DNA from: Bettongia penicillata ogilbyi
Taxonomy: Eukaryota > Chordata > Mammalia > Diprotodontia > Potoroidae
Direction: 5' to 3'
NCBI GenBank assembly: GCA_023548195.1
Contig: JAJHZJ010000399.1
Coordinates: 8,251,100-8,315,099 of the forward strand
Length of the DNA: 64,000 nt
The notes under the pieces were generated by a model. That model was not told where the DNA came from and ran no database searches. It was given only the letters and a program-made list of their open reading frames with translations. Each line of letters begins with the position of its first letter. Within the stretch, counting starts at the first letter, position 1. Positions 24,980-36,518 of this stretch are shown here, in pieces. Both the position numbers and the translations under genes were made by a program.

Positions 24980-27715
24980 ACCATTTTCCTTTATGCTTCA
25001 AATTTAAATTATGTAGGAGACATGAAGGTAGGAGAGCATAAAGGGAAATCTCTGATTTGCTCCAAGGTCAGGTCATATTTTTATTATAGGTTCTCCCATA
25101 TGTTTGCCACGTTGCTTATATTTGGATCCCTGAAGTTCCCCATTGCCTCCCTCATAATAATTGTTCCAGTTGTTAATGGGGTAATTATGCATCTCACCAT
25201 GACATATGTAAATGAACCACAGTATATTATACATGATCAACAGAGAAGGAAGTATTTCCAGCACAGGAAAGAGGCAGATTTCTCAGTCCTCAAAGAAATC
25301 TTTGTCATGCTGCTGAACAATTACATGTAATGCTCCCAGTCTTCTACAGACAAGGATATTCCCTGGACCAAAAAAAAAAAAACAAAAAAAAAAAACCAAG
25401 TCTTTTGTGAAGATGAAGCATGAACTCAAATAGGTCAGAGGTCAGAACATAGACAGAGTCATGTCTTGGAATTTTTTGCACCCAGGAGAAATTTAAGGGA
25501 GCAAGAAAGGAGTTTTGGCAGAACTTGCAAAAATGAATGGACCATCCCAAATATCATTGCTTTAGGAGAGAGGGAAGCCTATAACCCAGAGAGTCTGGCG
25601 CAGAAACTTGCAGCACAGTCAAAGGTCCTAGATGCCTTCATCCTTCAAAGGAGGTTGGGGGGCAGGATAGAAAAAAGAGGGATGATGGGCCCACAAAGAA
25701 GCACACCACAGAATTGGGCCCTGGGTATATGGGCTCCGGGCTAGGCAACTAGCAGAGGTTGAAGCCCTGGTAGAACAACAGAAGACTGAAAAGCATAGTA
25801 CAGTAAGCTGGAAAATTGTCTTAGGGATAAACAATCCCCCTAGAATGTCAGCACCCTGAGGTAAAGTCTCATTTTTCATTCTGACTTATTTATATCTCTT
25901 TAATCAGAAGACCAAGAGAATAAATTCTGGGGCATAGCTATCATTCAAATTCTCCTTCAGATTTGGAACAATTCCATAGTGCTCCCTAAAAATATTTGAT
26001 TTATTCTGCAGGTAACAGTCTCTAAACAAATATTTCAAATCCCTTCCCCCATGTGTCATTGCAACATAATTATAAACTTTTTTAAAAATCTCTAATTTTT
26101 TAAAATATCCTCTCCATTTGGTCAAATTTTGCATGGTAAGAGCCTTCCAAGTTTGGGCTTCAAACTGGGGCCATAAATGCAGGCAATGATGTGGCAGATA
26201 GGTCCAAACTGAAACTGATGGGAAGGAAACACTCAAAGGTTTAACTTGGTGCAACATGGATAAGACAAAAAACACTGCTCATATTTTTCTTCCCATATCA
26301 CAGAAGCTAACAAGATGAAGACAGATATAAGCCTAGAAGTCCCTAGAGTTTAGATCCGTGAAGCAGCACTTGGTTCTCCATCGGATACAGTGGCTCCTTG
26401 AATTGGATTTAGGGTTGTGGTGTCACCAAAGCACTTTCTTATATATATAGCACAAATTACCAGTGGAACAAGCGCTATGTCAAGACATACTCTGCAAACT
26501 AAGAGAAAATGATTCTTCAGTCACCCTGTCAGGCTGCTGTTCTTCATTTTTCAGCTGTCACAAGGGACCACAGATCACAAGAAAGCAAACTTTTCAACTT
26601 TCTATCTCACACAATTAAGAAATTGAGAAAATCAGCCCCTTTTAGCTCTGGCTGGTTCAGGAGGAGTTCTGTAGTCATAGAAACTGGGACTGATCAGAAT
26701 AAAGTTCTTGGCCACTCTAAGCACAATCCTCAGTTGGAAAGAACTTGAAGTTGCCAGAGATCTGAAATGTATTCTCTGGGGACTATGAAAGGAAAGTCTT
26801 CCCAGACTGCCAAGCTGGGAGGAACTTGGCTCTGCCTGTTCTTTTGCAAATGAATGGTACACAATAAACAAGTAGAGAGAGAATGCTTAAATTCTAAATA
26901 CCCTCTTGAGGAAAACCAAAAAGTAGTTCCTGGGAACAATGCACAAAGGCTGTCATAAAAAGTGAAGTCATTGGATTCTTTCATGAATGACTTATGATCG
27001 TTACAGTGTGGTAAGAACAGAGATTCAACTTTCACTGCCTAAGGAATTTCTGGGATTGTTTCCTATGAGGTTCCACTTATACTCATTTGATAAAGGCATC
27101 CCTATAAAATAGACCATTTCTGGTTTGTTTAAACCTGAATTTTCCAGGCTTATGAAAGTATTTACCCATGAATTCCATGTGCCTTTGGAACTTTGCTTAC
27201 TCTTTTAGGAAGGCATGATGCATGTTGAAGGTTTGGGATAAGATAAATATTGCATATTGCCCATCTTTTGATATTTTCATGTCAATACATGTGATGCACT
27301 AGGCATGAAAAACAAAGAGTTCTGTGCACTTTCTAGATGCATGAAAGCCTTGCAGTAATCCACAGCATGCCAAGTGCATCCCAATCCAGTTGACTGGCAA
27401 TCAGACCCTGGCACTGAGGAGTTTGCAGGCTAAAACATCCAGAATATCTAGCTTATATTTGTCTAACAAGGCCAGAGTTGGTGAACCTAAATCATCCAAA
27501 GCAAGTGAAGAGATGGGCCATATTCCATCATCTTCCAATCATATTTCACACCAAAATAAATGTAAGTTCATCTGTAAAATTCAAAATTAAATATTTTTTA
27601 AAAATTAAATATTAAATTTTAAATTAAACATTAAATATTATTACCATGAGCAATGATAATACACGACCTTCCTAAACTCATAGAAAGTGCTGCAAAACAA
27701 ATTTTATAATATAAT
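24980..27715. other. Unannotated intergenic DNA
   Basis: Long stretch with few repeats I recognise. An interrupted poly(A) run lies at 25370-25395. Open frames at 24884-25330 (plus), 25466-25744 (plus) and 25904-26275 (minus) reach 92-148 codons. None shows a domain, signal peptide or family motif I know, and I do not call them genes. Confidence 0.5.
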
Positions 27716-27717
27716 TA

Positions 27718-27880
27718 TAATGGCTAGCATTTATTTAGTGCCCACTATATGTAGGTCACACAATGTGCTAAGAACTTAATAAGTATCACCTAATGTGATT
27801 TTCACAATAACTGTAGGAAATAGATGTCATTTATAGCTCCATTTTATAGTTGATAAAAACTGAGGCAATGAACACACTGA
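27718..27880 (-). repeat. MIR, antisense
   Basis: CTAGCATTTATTTAGTGCCC, ACAATGTGCTAAGAACTTAA, CCATTTTATAGTTGATAAAA. Confidence 0.8.
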
Positions 27881-27984
27881 AATGTACTATGCCTCCTCAT
27901 CCATATCTTTTCAAAGTCTGAGAAGGTCAAGGCCAATGCTTTGGTTCATAATAATGACCTGTTTTAGGTCTTACTGAGTTACTA

Positions 27985-28029
27985 TCACTCAATAAACATT
28001 TGTTAAGCACCTACTTTGAGCCAGGCACT
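27985..28029 (-). repeat. MIR-like antisense fragment
   Basis: AATAAACATTTGTTAAGCAC, then CCTACTTTGAGCCAGGCACT. It stops exactly where the trinucleotide repeat begins. Confidence 0.7.
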
Positions 28030-28216
28030 TGCTGCTACTACTACTACTACTAATAATAATACTAATACTAATACTACTATACTACTATTACTTACTACTA
28101 CTACTGCTACTACTATTACTACTACTTCTACTACTACTACTACTGCTACTGCTACTAATACTACTACTAATACTATTATTTCTACTACTACTGCTACTGC
28201 TACTACTACTACTACA
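28030..28216. repeat. (ACT/CTA)n trinucleotide repeat
   Basis: About 187 bases of imperfect CTA/TAC units with interspersed AAT and GCT variants. Frames read poly-Leu or poly-Thr and are repeat artefacts. Confidence 0.95.
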
Positions 28217-28619
28217 CTATAAGCTTCATAAGAAGAGACTCCACTTCTTGTCTTCTCCCACCCTCCACTGAAGTCCTACCCTGATTCCTCATTGTGGTAT
28301 TCATAAATTTCATTCATTGTGGTTTTCAAAGTTTATGATAGAAGGACACAAGCTTTAACAGGCCCTGTCATTCTGAAAAGGATTCCATTTTGGGCCCAGT
28401 GATGAAATGTATGCCTGCTGTCCAAGAACCAACCTCACTATATCTGGAGGGGGTCATCATCAGGCTGGTCATAGGTTGGCGAATTTTTTAGCCAAAACAA
28501 TCCTTCAACGCTATTTACTAAGTCATAAAGAAGTTGTAACATCTGCCAACAGGACATACAGTAACAACAGCTCACAGTCCAAAAACATTTTGCAAAGCAC
28601 CATGCATGCCACCCAGCTT

Positions 28620-28910
28620 TCAAACTAATTTTCCCAAAGTACACATCTGACCCTGTCACTTCCCTGTTCAAGGAACACGATTAATTCCTTGTCACCGCTA
28701 GGAGAAAACATTGAAAGCCTTCCCTGGCTGGGCTCCAGGCTGTCCTTTTAGGGTGATGGTAATTTTTTCTCCTAATCTTCATCCCCTCTGTGTGTGCTCC
28801 AGACAGCTGGGCCTCCATGTTGTTCCTCATCATTGACATTCCTCCACCTGTTCAAAATGCTCTGACTTCTCTCCTGTTCTTGGGTCCTCTAGATCCCTTC
28901 AAAGCTCAAG
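28620..28910 (+). mobile_element. L2 LINE 3' end
   Basis: ACATCTGACCCTGTCACTTCC, CTGGCTGGGCTCCAGGCTGTCC (read in two parts), then CTGACTTCTCTCCTGTTCTT and GATCCCTTCAAAGCTCAA. This fits the 3' portion of L2. Confidence 0.6.
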
Positions 28911-28911
28911 T

Positions 28912-29225
28912 TAGGATATATAAAGAGTTCTGTACTTGGAGTCTGAGGACATGGGTTTGGCTCCCAGAATTGCCACTTCATTTTTCTTTTTTTGTTGTTT
29001 GCTTTTGGAGGCAATCAGGGTTAAGTGACTTGCCCAGGGTCACCCAGCTAATAAGTATCCAAGACCAGATTTGAACTCAAGTACTCCTGACTCCTGTGCT
29101 CCACCCACTGAAGCACCTAGCTCCTCAAGTCACTGAATTTCTATAGATCTTGGCTCCACATCTGGAAAGGCAAATGCTTTGTGGCATGGCCTCAGAGATC
29201 CCCTCCAAATCTAAATTTAATCTGT
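28912..29225 (+). repeat. MIR-type SINE split by a later insertion
   Basis: The head at 28912-28978 (CTTGGAGTCTGAGGACATGG) and the rest at 29128-29225 (TCAAGTCACTGAATTTCTA, then GGCCTCAGAGATCCCCTCC) belong to one copy separated by the antisense SINE between them. Confidence 0.7.
28979..29127 (-). repeat. tRNA-head SINE inserted into a MIR
   Basis: GGGTTAAGTGACTTGCCCAG, GATTTGAACTCAAGTACTCC, CACTGAAGCACCTAGCT, with a T-rich start that is the complement of its A-rich tail. It is the younger of the two SINEs by position. Confidence 0.85.
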
Positions 29226-29299
29226 TCCAGAAACACTAGGATTAAAGCACTAACAACTAGGGTATCAGGAAAGGTCTCTTGAAGGAGGTAATATTTGAG

Positions 29300-29380
29300 C
29301 TAAGCCTTATATGCATACATATGTTATATATATATATATACACACATACATATATGTGTGTGTTATATATAAAACATATA
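29300..29380. repeat. TA/CATA/TG simple repeat
   Basis: Alternating purine-pyrimidine sequence ahead of the tandem duplication. Confidence 0.85.
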
Positions 29381-29543
29381 CATATGCATGCATGCACATG
29401 CATGCATAGTGTTTTCACATGTATGTATCTATTGTATATACTCATATATACTTTTTTCCCCATATGCATGCATGTGTGCATGCATAGTGTTTTCACATGT
29501 ATGTATCTATTGTATACAAACACACATATATACTTTTTTCCCC
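29381..29543. repeat. Two-copy tandem repeat of about 80 bp
   Basis: Copies at 29381-29460 and 29461-29543 both start CATATGCATGCATG, share AGTGTTTTCACATGTATGTA, and end ATATACTTTTTTCCCC. They differ mainly in short CATG/TGTG and CACA variants. Confidence 0.9.
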
Positions 29544-29609
29544 TAATTCTGTGAATTTTTAGGTATAGATGGGTGACTCCTAGTGTGGAAACTCCTTCCA
29601 CCAGCATAG

Positions 29610-29752
29610 GTCAGCAACTCATCTATAACTCACAATCTTAACAGAGTTGCTTAAGACACTGAGAAGTTATGACTTGCCTAGGGTCACATCTTTAAGTTAA
29701 AATCCAAGTCTTCCTGGCTCTGAGACTGGCCTTTTATCTGGTACCTCATGCT
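29610..29752 (-). repeat. SINE antisense fragment
   Basis: GACTTGCCTAGGGTCACATC, AAATCCAAGTCTTCCTGGCTC, CTTTTATCTGGTACCTCATG. Confidence 0.65.
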
Positions 29753-29753
29753 T

Positions 29754-29788
<35 letters not shown>

Positions 29789-29790
29789 CA
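29754..29790. repeat. (CA)n microsatellite
   Basis: About 18 CA units with one CG variant. Confidence 0.95.
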
Positions 29791-29829
29791 TATTAAATAT
29801 ATGCATGCATAAATACATATACAAATATA

Positions 29830-30680
29830 TGTACATATGTGTAATATAGGTAATGATTGTAGCTGTTATTAATCCATGATGCTAAAAAGTACTTTATCCC
29901 AGACTACATGAAATGTTTGAAAATCAAAAAATTGGATTTTTGAATTCAAAATATTCCAAGAGCTGAGAAATATACCCATTCTTTGTAGAAAAAAGAAACT
30001 ACATTAGACTTAATAATTTTTTACTAATTCAATCATTGGAATTTGTGCCTCATCATACAATCAGACAGGTTAACAGTTTTCAATGTTAATATGACCATAA
30101 ATCCATTTCTTCTCTTGTTCAGAAGGTAGGAGTTGGTTGTATCAATTGGAGACAACAATCAGTGCTTGCCTGGACTAGTAGCTCAGGTTCTGTGTCAGTT
30201 GTTTGAACAACTCGCCCTTAATTAGGAAGAATCTCTTAGTGAAATTGAGGCTGAGAATAACTTTCTGTGTACACTAATGGAAACCATACTAGTGAACCAA
30301 ATGTCTGGAGATTTATGACTTTCCATTAAGTAAACCCTTGACTTTTGTGGAATAACATAACTGCATTCTGCTTTTCAGAATGAGAAAGTCTTTGAGGCCT
30401 CTCAAGGCACTTTGGGGCAAAGAAGGCAAATGGAAAAGTTGGGCAAACTGGTCTTATTACCTTGCCTCCACCTCCATATTCAGCCTCCACTAAGCCTATC
30501 AAAAGTGATGAAGTAAACATAGTTGGTGTTATGGCAAAGTGGGTTCATATTTGTCTTTGAGCTATCCTCAAGACTCTTGACACTCCCCTTTCCCAGTTGG
30601 CCCTGTTTTCAAATCTTTTAATTTAGTCAGCTATCAGCTATCCTCAGTTAATTGTTCTCTGCTAATATTTGTATAATACC
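29830..30680. other. Unannotated intergenic DNA
   Basis: No gene or repeat recognised. Confidence 0.5.
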
Positions 30681-30687
30681 TCAGTAT

Positions 30688-31011
30688 GGTGGGCAACTAA
30701 GTGATGCAGTGGATAGAGCACCAGTGCAGGAGTTAGGAGGACCTGAGTTCAAATTTCATCTCAGACACTTGACACTCACTAGCTGTGTGATCTTGGGCAA
30801 GTCACTTAACCTCAATTGCCTCATCCTGCATCATCTCCAGTCATCCTGCTAAATATCTGGTCACTGGATTCAGATGGCTCAGGAGAAGTGAGGCTGGTGA
30901 CCTGCACAACCCTCCCTCACTAAAAAACAAACAAAAAAAAAACGAAGTACAAGTCATGTCATTATTTCTCTGATGCCATGGTCTTCTTCAGCAACAAAGG
31001 ACAAACACACA
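30688..31011 (+). repeat. Full-length marsupial tRNA SINE with long tail
   Basis: tRNA head (GATGCAGTGGATAGAGCACC, then GACCTGAGTTCAAATTTC) and core (TTGGGCAAGTCACTTAACC). A specific body follows (TCACTGGATTCAGATGGCTC, GAGGCTGGTGACCTGCACAA), then an A-rich linker and the tail ATGGTCTTCTTCAGCAACAA. A short match to the tail recurs at 33080-33135. Confidence 0.85.
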
Positions 31012-31014
31012 CCT

Positions 31015-31205
31015 TGGTATGGTGGTACAACAAGAAGAGTTCTAGACTTTGAAGTTAGAAGAGCTGGATTTGAGGCCAATATGATCTTGAGAAAGTCACT
31101 TAACCCCTTAATCCCTTAAACTTCTAGTCCTCAGATATAAAATGAGGAGAGTGGACAAGTTGATCTCTAAGATCTCTTTAAATAGCCAACATTCTGTATC
31201 TGAAT
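31015..31205 (+). repeat. MIR-type CORE-SINE
   Basis: AGAAGAGTTCTAGACTTTGA head, GAAAGTCACTTAACCCC, and GATCTCTAAGATCTC. Confidence 0.75.
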
Positions 31206-31439
31206 AACTGAATAACTTTCAGCTATTAAGCATCTTAGGGGTATTTTCATTTTTAAGAGGTGACTCTTGAAGTCTATAAATAGCTTCAAGACCAAAAAGC
31301 ACTGGTTTCTATTCTAAGCAGGGGGTGCTGGTTAGTGGATTGGGGCAATGCCCAGAATCCCTCAATTCACAGCAGAAGGTGTACCTCTACAATTCTTATT
31401 CCTAAAGTCAGACCTTCCCAGCCCTGAGGCTGGAAAAGT

Positions 31440-31680
31440 CAGGGATCAGGAATGTTGAAAGCATGAGAGGGAGGTAAAGCGGAGGGAGAAAGGGAGAAGG
31501 CAGGAAGGAAGCAGGGGAAGGGGGGGGGAAGGATGTAGAGATAGCAAGAAGAAGACGAGAGAGAGAGATTGAGGGGGGGAGAGAAAAAAAGAGGAAGAGA
31601 GGGGGAGAGAGAGAACCAGAGTAAGAGAGAGACAGAGAAAGAGGGAGACAGACAGAGACAGAGAGCCACGGAGAAAGAGA
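31440..31680. repeat. Polypurine (GA/GGGA)-rich tract
   Basis: About 240 bases almost free of pyrimidines on the plus strand, with G7-G9 runs. The two long minus-strand frames are Ser/Leu-rich artefacts. Confidence 0.9.
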
Positions 31681-31699
31681 CCTGACATTCTAATTTTTC

Positions 31700-32320
31700 C
31701 TGTCACAAGTTCTTCCTTTAGCACTCCCAGACAGAGTTTTGAAAGTGGGCAAGCCTTAGACCTAGGCATCAATTTGACCATCCTCTCTCTGCCAATAAAA
31801 ATATTTTTAAAACTATAAATATCATGGGAAACAGTTGCTTGATGGAATGGATGATTGAAACTAGTTCCATTTTACAAGGCAGAGATAAAAGCAACTATTT
31901 AAAATCAGATCACATTGAAGCAATGACCAAAGCTGGTAGAATGTTTCTAAGCAACAGGGATAGAGAGATGATCAACAGAACTGATATCAACAAAGAATAA
32001 AAAGTGATTCAAGAATAGCCTGGATTTTTTCATTTATAAAGGATTCACTTTAATAGTTAACTTGAATTCATTCCAAATAGTTGAGGATTGAATAATAATC
32101 TCTTCCTAGCCCTATTCTTCCCCAACAATAGTTTCAGCTTGGAATCTCCATGATTATCAACATTTTTTCAATCCAATATAGATTCTTTACTTTAGACTAT
32201 CTACATTGAAGCCTACCTGGTGCCAGAAAAAAAATGGCATGAATTTGAGTCGTTTGTCAATGCTGTACACCAGTCACTCAGCTTTTGATGTCAATATAAC
32301 TAATAATTTGTTTCAACTCA
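31700..32320. other. Unannotated intergenic DNA
   Basis: No recognisable feature. Confidence 0.5.
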
Positions 32321-32324
32321 GTTT

Positions 32325-32460
32325 CTTAAGGATCTACTAAGGGCATATTACTGTGCTGAGCCCTAGGAATTCCAAGATGAGATGACTTAATTCCTGTCCT
32401 TATGGGTCTTACAGTCTAATGTAACATACACAAGTAGGTATCATGCAAGGTCAAGTGTGA
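32325..32460 (+). repeat. Ancient mammalian interspersed repeat fragment
   Basis: TATTACTGTGCTGAGCCCTA, TTCCTGTCCTTATGGGTCTT, ACAGTCTAATGTAAC; related to 19740 and 42750. Confidence 0.55.
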
Positions 32461-32639
32461 TTAGGGCAAAGGATAAATTGATTTAAAATAAGTAAATAAA
32501 GGAAGTAAATAAGGAAGGAAAGAACACTTTCATGTGGGAGAATAAGTGAAAACTCCACGAGTTGGTCCTAAAAGGAAAAGAAAGAATTTATGGAGATTAA
32601 AGAGAGCAGGATGTGATCAGGGAAGTAATGATATAGTAG

Positions 32640-33136
32640 GATAGAGAACTGATTTCTTTTCATCTGTCAAGACATTGGGAGACACGCTGTTTTCCTGATC
32701 TAAAGCCCAGCAAGCAAGCTATGCCTTGAGCTTGGCATAACAGCAATCCTTTGCACCCATATAGCAAGATCTCTGGCAAAATCTCACAATTATTGTATTG
32801 CTTTGACTAGCACCGGGTGCACTTTGAGCTCAGACAAGCGGAGGACAAACTCAGACAAGTTTTGGTCATGAAGCCCTGCTAAGAATCAAACTTATCACAT
32901 TATTGCTGTTACCCCTCATTGTCAGGGCTGCAGCTCACTAAGCAACCATTGCTATAAGTGTCGGGATCTCTCCACACTACCTTCGTCCCCCCACTAGGGA
33001 TGAGCCCTTGGTACACTTGTCCAAATGCTTCCAAGTTATTTCCCTCACTTCGAAATTAAACTTCTGTTTGACTCTTCTCGTGTCATCATTTCTCTGATGT
33101 CATGGTCTTCTTCGGCAACAAAGGACGAACACACAT
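32640..33136 (+). mobile_element. Unclassified retroelement, possibly LTR-derived, ending in a SINE-type tail
   Basis: Relatively G+C-rich for this window. GAAATTAAACTTCTGTTTGA near 33050 resembles the polyadenylation region of an LTR. It is followed by TCATTTCTCTGATGTCATGG and TCTTCTTCGGCAACAAAGGA, the same tail as the SINE at 30688. I cannot decide whether this is a solo LTR followed by a SINE remnant or one composite element. Confidence 0.35.
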
Positions 33137-33267
33137 GTTTCTCCTGATTCTAGCCTGCTCTGTTCAGTCCTGACTAGCCACAGGTTAGAGACCACTTTGG
33201 TCCAGTTGACAAATCCTGTAACGATCAGGCCAAAACACAGAGTATTATTTTTATAAGTACACATTTT

Positions 33268-33530
33268 ATGAGGCAGCTAGGTAGCACAGTGAATAGAGCA
33301 CTACACTTTGAGTTGGTAAGACCTGTGTTCAAATCCCACCTCAGACACTTAGCAGTTGCATGACCGTGGGCATCAGGATCTTAATCTCAGTCTCCGTTTC
33401 CTCATCTGTAAAGTGGGGATAATAATAGCACTTACTTCCCAAGGCTATTGTATGAATGTAAAGAGATATTTGCAAAGCACTTTGAAGACTATGAAATCCT
33501 ATAAAATGTTACCTATCATTATTTTTTATA
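33268..33530 (+). repeat. tRNA-head CORE-SINE, full length
   Basis: GAGGCAGCTAGGTAGCACAG, GTGTTCAAATCCCACCTCAG, ATAATAATAGCACTTACTTC, ATTTGCAAAGCACTTTGAAG. The core has a small deletion where GGGCAAGTCACTT would be. Confidence 0.88.
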
Positions 33531-33534
33531 TGCT

Positions 33535-34400
33535 ATGTGATTTCCTCAAATGGAAATAGGATATTCAATAACAGAGCTATTTATGTTTTATTTTTTTAAT
33601 ATTATTGACACCTTTTGCTTTTTATAGCACAATAATTTCCTACCATGCCCCTAGTCACCCCCACACTAAAATGAATCCTCTTCATAACAAAAGGGGAAAA
33701 AATTCCATCAGATAAAATCAACTAAGACAGTCTCATTCATCACTTGTCTACCAAGAGAAGGAAGGTGTATTTCACCTTCTATAAGAGATGCCTGATTTAG
33801 AGGAAGTTCTGGGCACTGCAAGACAGTATCTATAGACCTGATGAGTAATCTTTTGGAGAAGAGCATGGGGAATCCTAGTATATTTTATTAAAGTTATACA
33901 AAAATCCTCTAACCCCCTTTACAACTCTTTCCATTGGATAATAACAGGAAAGAATCTACAAAAAATTGGAACCAATTTATCAGTGATGGGTGGCGTGGAA
34001 AATACACACTTTTTCAATTAAAAAAACACTAAGGCAAAAGCATGGGCACTATGCATTTGTGTTTTACTAACAATAAAAAAGCACAAAATAAGATATGGGG
34101 GCTGGTGGTGGGGATGACGGGTTGGGAGAGAGGAATAGTCCTAGGCAGAGGATTCTTTATGCCTAAGATAATCAAACCTAAAACTTAAAAAAAGGCAATC
34201 TATGAAATTTCATCAATGAAAAACAACCAGTTTTTGTGATCAGACACCAGCCAAACCAAGCAAATAATGGCCAGCTGTCAAACTGGCATTCTGTTTAGCT
34301 GGAAAACTATACACCAGGAAATCAAATTCCAACTTCTCCTCTCCTAGCCAAAAAAGGAACAAGTAGAGGTTGATTTCAAAAAAAATGCTAAGCAAACATA
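33535..34400. other. Unannotated AT-rich DNA
   Basis: No gene or clear repeat. Confidence 0.5.
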
Positions 34401-34409
34401 GAATATGAT

Positions 34410-34665
34410 GAATATTGCTTATATTTGTATAATTCTGAGAGATTAACAAAGTATTTTGCTCACAATAACCTTGTAACATAGACAGTATAAGCAGAATTAT
34501 TCTATTTTCCAGATGAGGAAAATAAATGGAAAATTTAAGACTTATGAAAGTGATTGTAGAAAACTGAAAACAAATTAATTTTAAAAAAGAAATGTTAAAT
34601 AGCTTGCCTACTATAACTACCCCCAAGGAATTATAGTTGGAATTTGTACTTAGAGCTCCTGACTA
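34410..34665 (-). repeat. MIR antisense, split by a short L1 tail
   Basis: MIR pieces TTTGCTCACAATAACCTTGT and TTCCAGATGAGGAAAATAA flank about 60 bases at 34530-34592 (TTTAAGACTTATGAAAGTGA, then AACTGAAAACAAATTAATTT). That insert matches the L1 3' end seen at 62205-62260. MIR resumes with AAATAGCTTGCCTACTATAA. Confidence 0.65.
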
Positions 34666-34669
34666 TAGG

Positions 34670-35940
34670 CCCAACATTTATAATATTTATAATGTAATGA
34701 ACATCACTCCTTTACAGAGTGGTGCAGCCTTTTTTTTTTCTTAAATTGGTAACCTATTTGATGGGTAACCAGTGGTTTCACAGTTGACACATATTTTAGG
34801 AATCATCAACATAAATAAATTATCACTTACAGCTTTTAACATCATAGGGATACTATTTGTAGGGTCAAAAGTATAAGACCTTGGCTTCCACCAAATATCA
34901 GCATTCTCCCTGAGGGAATGAAACTAGCCCTGACCTTTTAACCTTGTGTTATATTTTTATCTATTTTGCATTTGAATTATGACCATGTTGCTTTGTTTTA
35001 TTGAACTATTAATGCTTTGCTTTTTGGAAGTTACTGATCAAATTTATTACCATCTGTTGGAACTTTTCTGGGTGGACTTTGATGAAATGAAGATATTATA
35101 TCATTTCTATTAATTATTATAATTATTTGTTATTATAGCTTTTAAAATCATGCCTATAACTTATTATTCTTTTGACATTCAGAAAATTGAAATTATAGTA
35201 AAATAAAATGTTATGAGAAGTTTTTTCCTCCTCAGGAAATGCTTAGCATAAAGGTCATGTAAATTCACTTCATACCCTTAAATTAAGCTGGGAGGCCTTC
35301 CAATTATAGTTTCTGAGTTCCTCTGATACAATAAGAATCTTTAGTTTTGCAATGAACACTCAAGAGAGTTAAAGAACTGTATTAGTTATTTTAATACATA
35401 TTCTATATTAGAATCAAGTGACAGATTGATATTCTTTTACTTATCCAGTCCCCATAATATTTTCTTTGCTGATATAGTCATTTTTCATTTTGACGATGTA
35501 ATGTTGTTTCAGACATATATTTTGCCTTAATGCTGTCTGCTCTAATATGAGTGCGTATTTTTAAATGGCACCAGACAATGTCAGCAAAATATTATATTGG
35601 CCACAGCTCATGACCGATAGAGTGCGGCTAGACTGATAAAGACACCGAACCCCATCTAATGCTTGCTACATTATAGCTTGATGGATCAAACTACGGGAAA
35701 CAAAATTTCTGAGATGATTATTCTTGAAGCTACTCAGGCAAATAAGTTGAGAGGTCTAAGCAAATAAAATCATATACACAAAATCTGAATAGTGATATTG
35801 ATACCCCTGATCTCATGTTCCCCATAGGACCAACAAGATGGCAAACTAGACACTTTCCCTGATCCTTATGCCCCTCAAATTCCTCCAAAATAAGAGTTAT
35901 GCTCAAGAGACAGAGCATTTTCAGCTCTCTCTAGGGTCTA
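34670..35940. other. AT-rich DNA without recognised repeats
   Basis: About 1.3 kb free of the SINE and LINE signatures that fill most of the window. No coding potential. A candidate for ancient single-copy sequence, but conservation cannot be judged from one genome. Confidence 0.45.
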
Positions 35941-35942
35941 AG

Positions 35943-36178
35943 ACAGTGGTTTCCAATTCAAATAGAAATAGAGGCCATACATAAACCATACAAAAAGATA
36001 CCTGTGTGCCACATATTGACTTAGAAAAACCACATACTAACATTATCTATGTTCATTGTAATTTTATTTATTTTGTTAAATATTTCCCAATTACATGTTA
36101 ATTTGATTCCAGCTGTACTTGGATGTGGAGTAGGGGTGGTCAGTCTCTGTGTTTGATACCTCTGGTCTAAGACACCAG
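35943..36178. mobile_element. Marsupial hAT-like MITE
   Basis: Starts CAGTGGTTTCCAATTCAAAT and ends GTGTTTGATACCTCTGGTC. The interior has TATTGACTTAGAAAAACCAC and TTGTTAAATATTTCCCAATT, a pattern I associate with OposCharlie-type non-autonomous hAT elements. Confidence 0.6.
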
Positions 36179-36207
36179 GAACCCAGAAGTAAAAAATCTT
36201 ATGGACT

Positions 36208-36415
36208 GAGAGACATAATGTGGGAAAAGCATTAGATCTTGAATCTAAGGACCTTGGTTCCAGCTCTTTTATTAATATCTGGGTGACCCTGGACACTTAA
36301 GCTTAATATCATTTAACCTCTCTATGCCTCAGTTTTGTCAAATGCAAAATGAGGAACTTGAATTAGATGACCTCTAAAGTCCCTTCCAACCCTAGATCTA
36401 TAATAGGTGAATTCA
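36208..36415 (+). repeat. MIR-type CORE-SINE (marsupial variant)
   Basis: GGACCTTGGTTCCAGCTC, TGCCTCAGTTTTGTCAAATG, GATGACCTCTAAAGTCCCTT, CCAACCCTAGATCTATAAT. Confidence 0.85.
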
Positions 36416-36518
36416 TTTCTGCTACAGAACATTTGACTTTTCAAGCTGCAATTGACCACTTCACTACCATCAAGCCTTAATAGCACAGTAATATTTTTTT
36501 TCCCAGCTTAATATTACA

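Noticed and set aside
24884..25330. A 148-codon open frame on the plus strand, the longest after MFAP3L.
   Set aside because: It begins inside a TATG microsatellite and has no recognisable domain; the apparent hydrophobic start is encoded by the repeat.
25904..26275. A 123-codon open frame on the minus strand.
   Set aside because: No domain, codon pattern, splice context or similarity I recognise; a frame of this length is expected by chance in 64 kb of AT-rich DNA.
28016..28271. Poly-Leu and poly-Thr frames.
   Set aside because: Produced by the CTA/TAC trinucleotide repeat.
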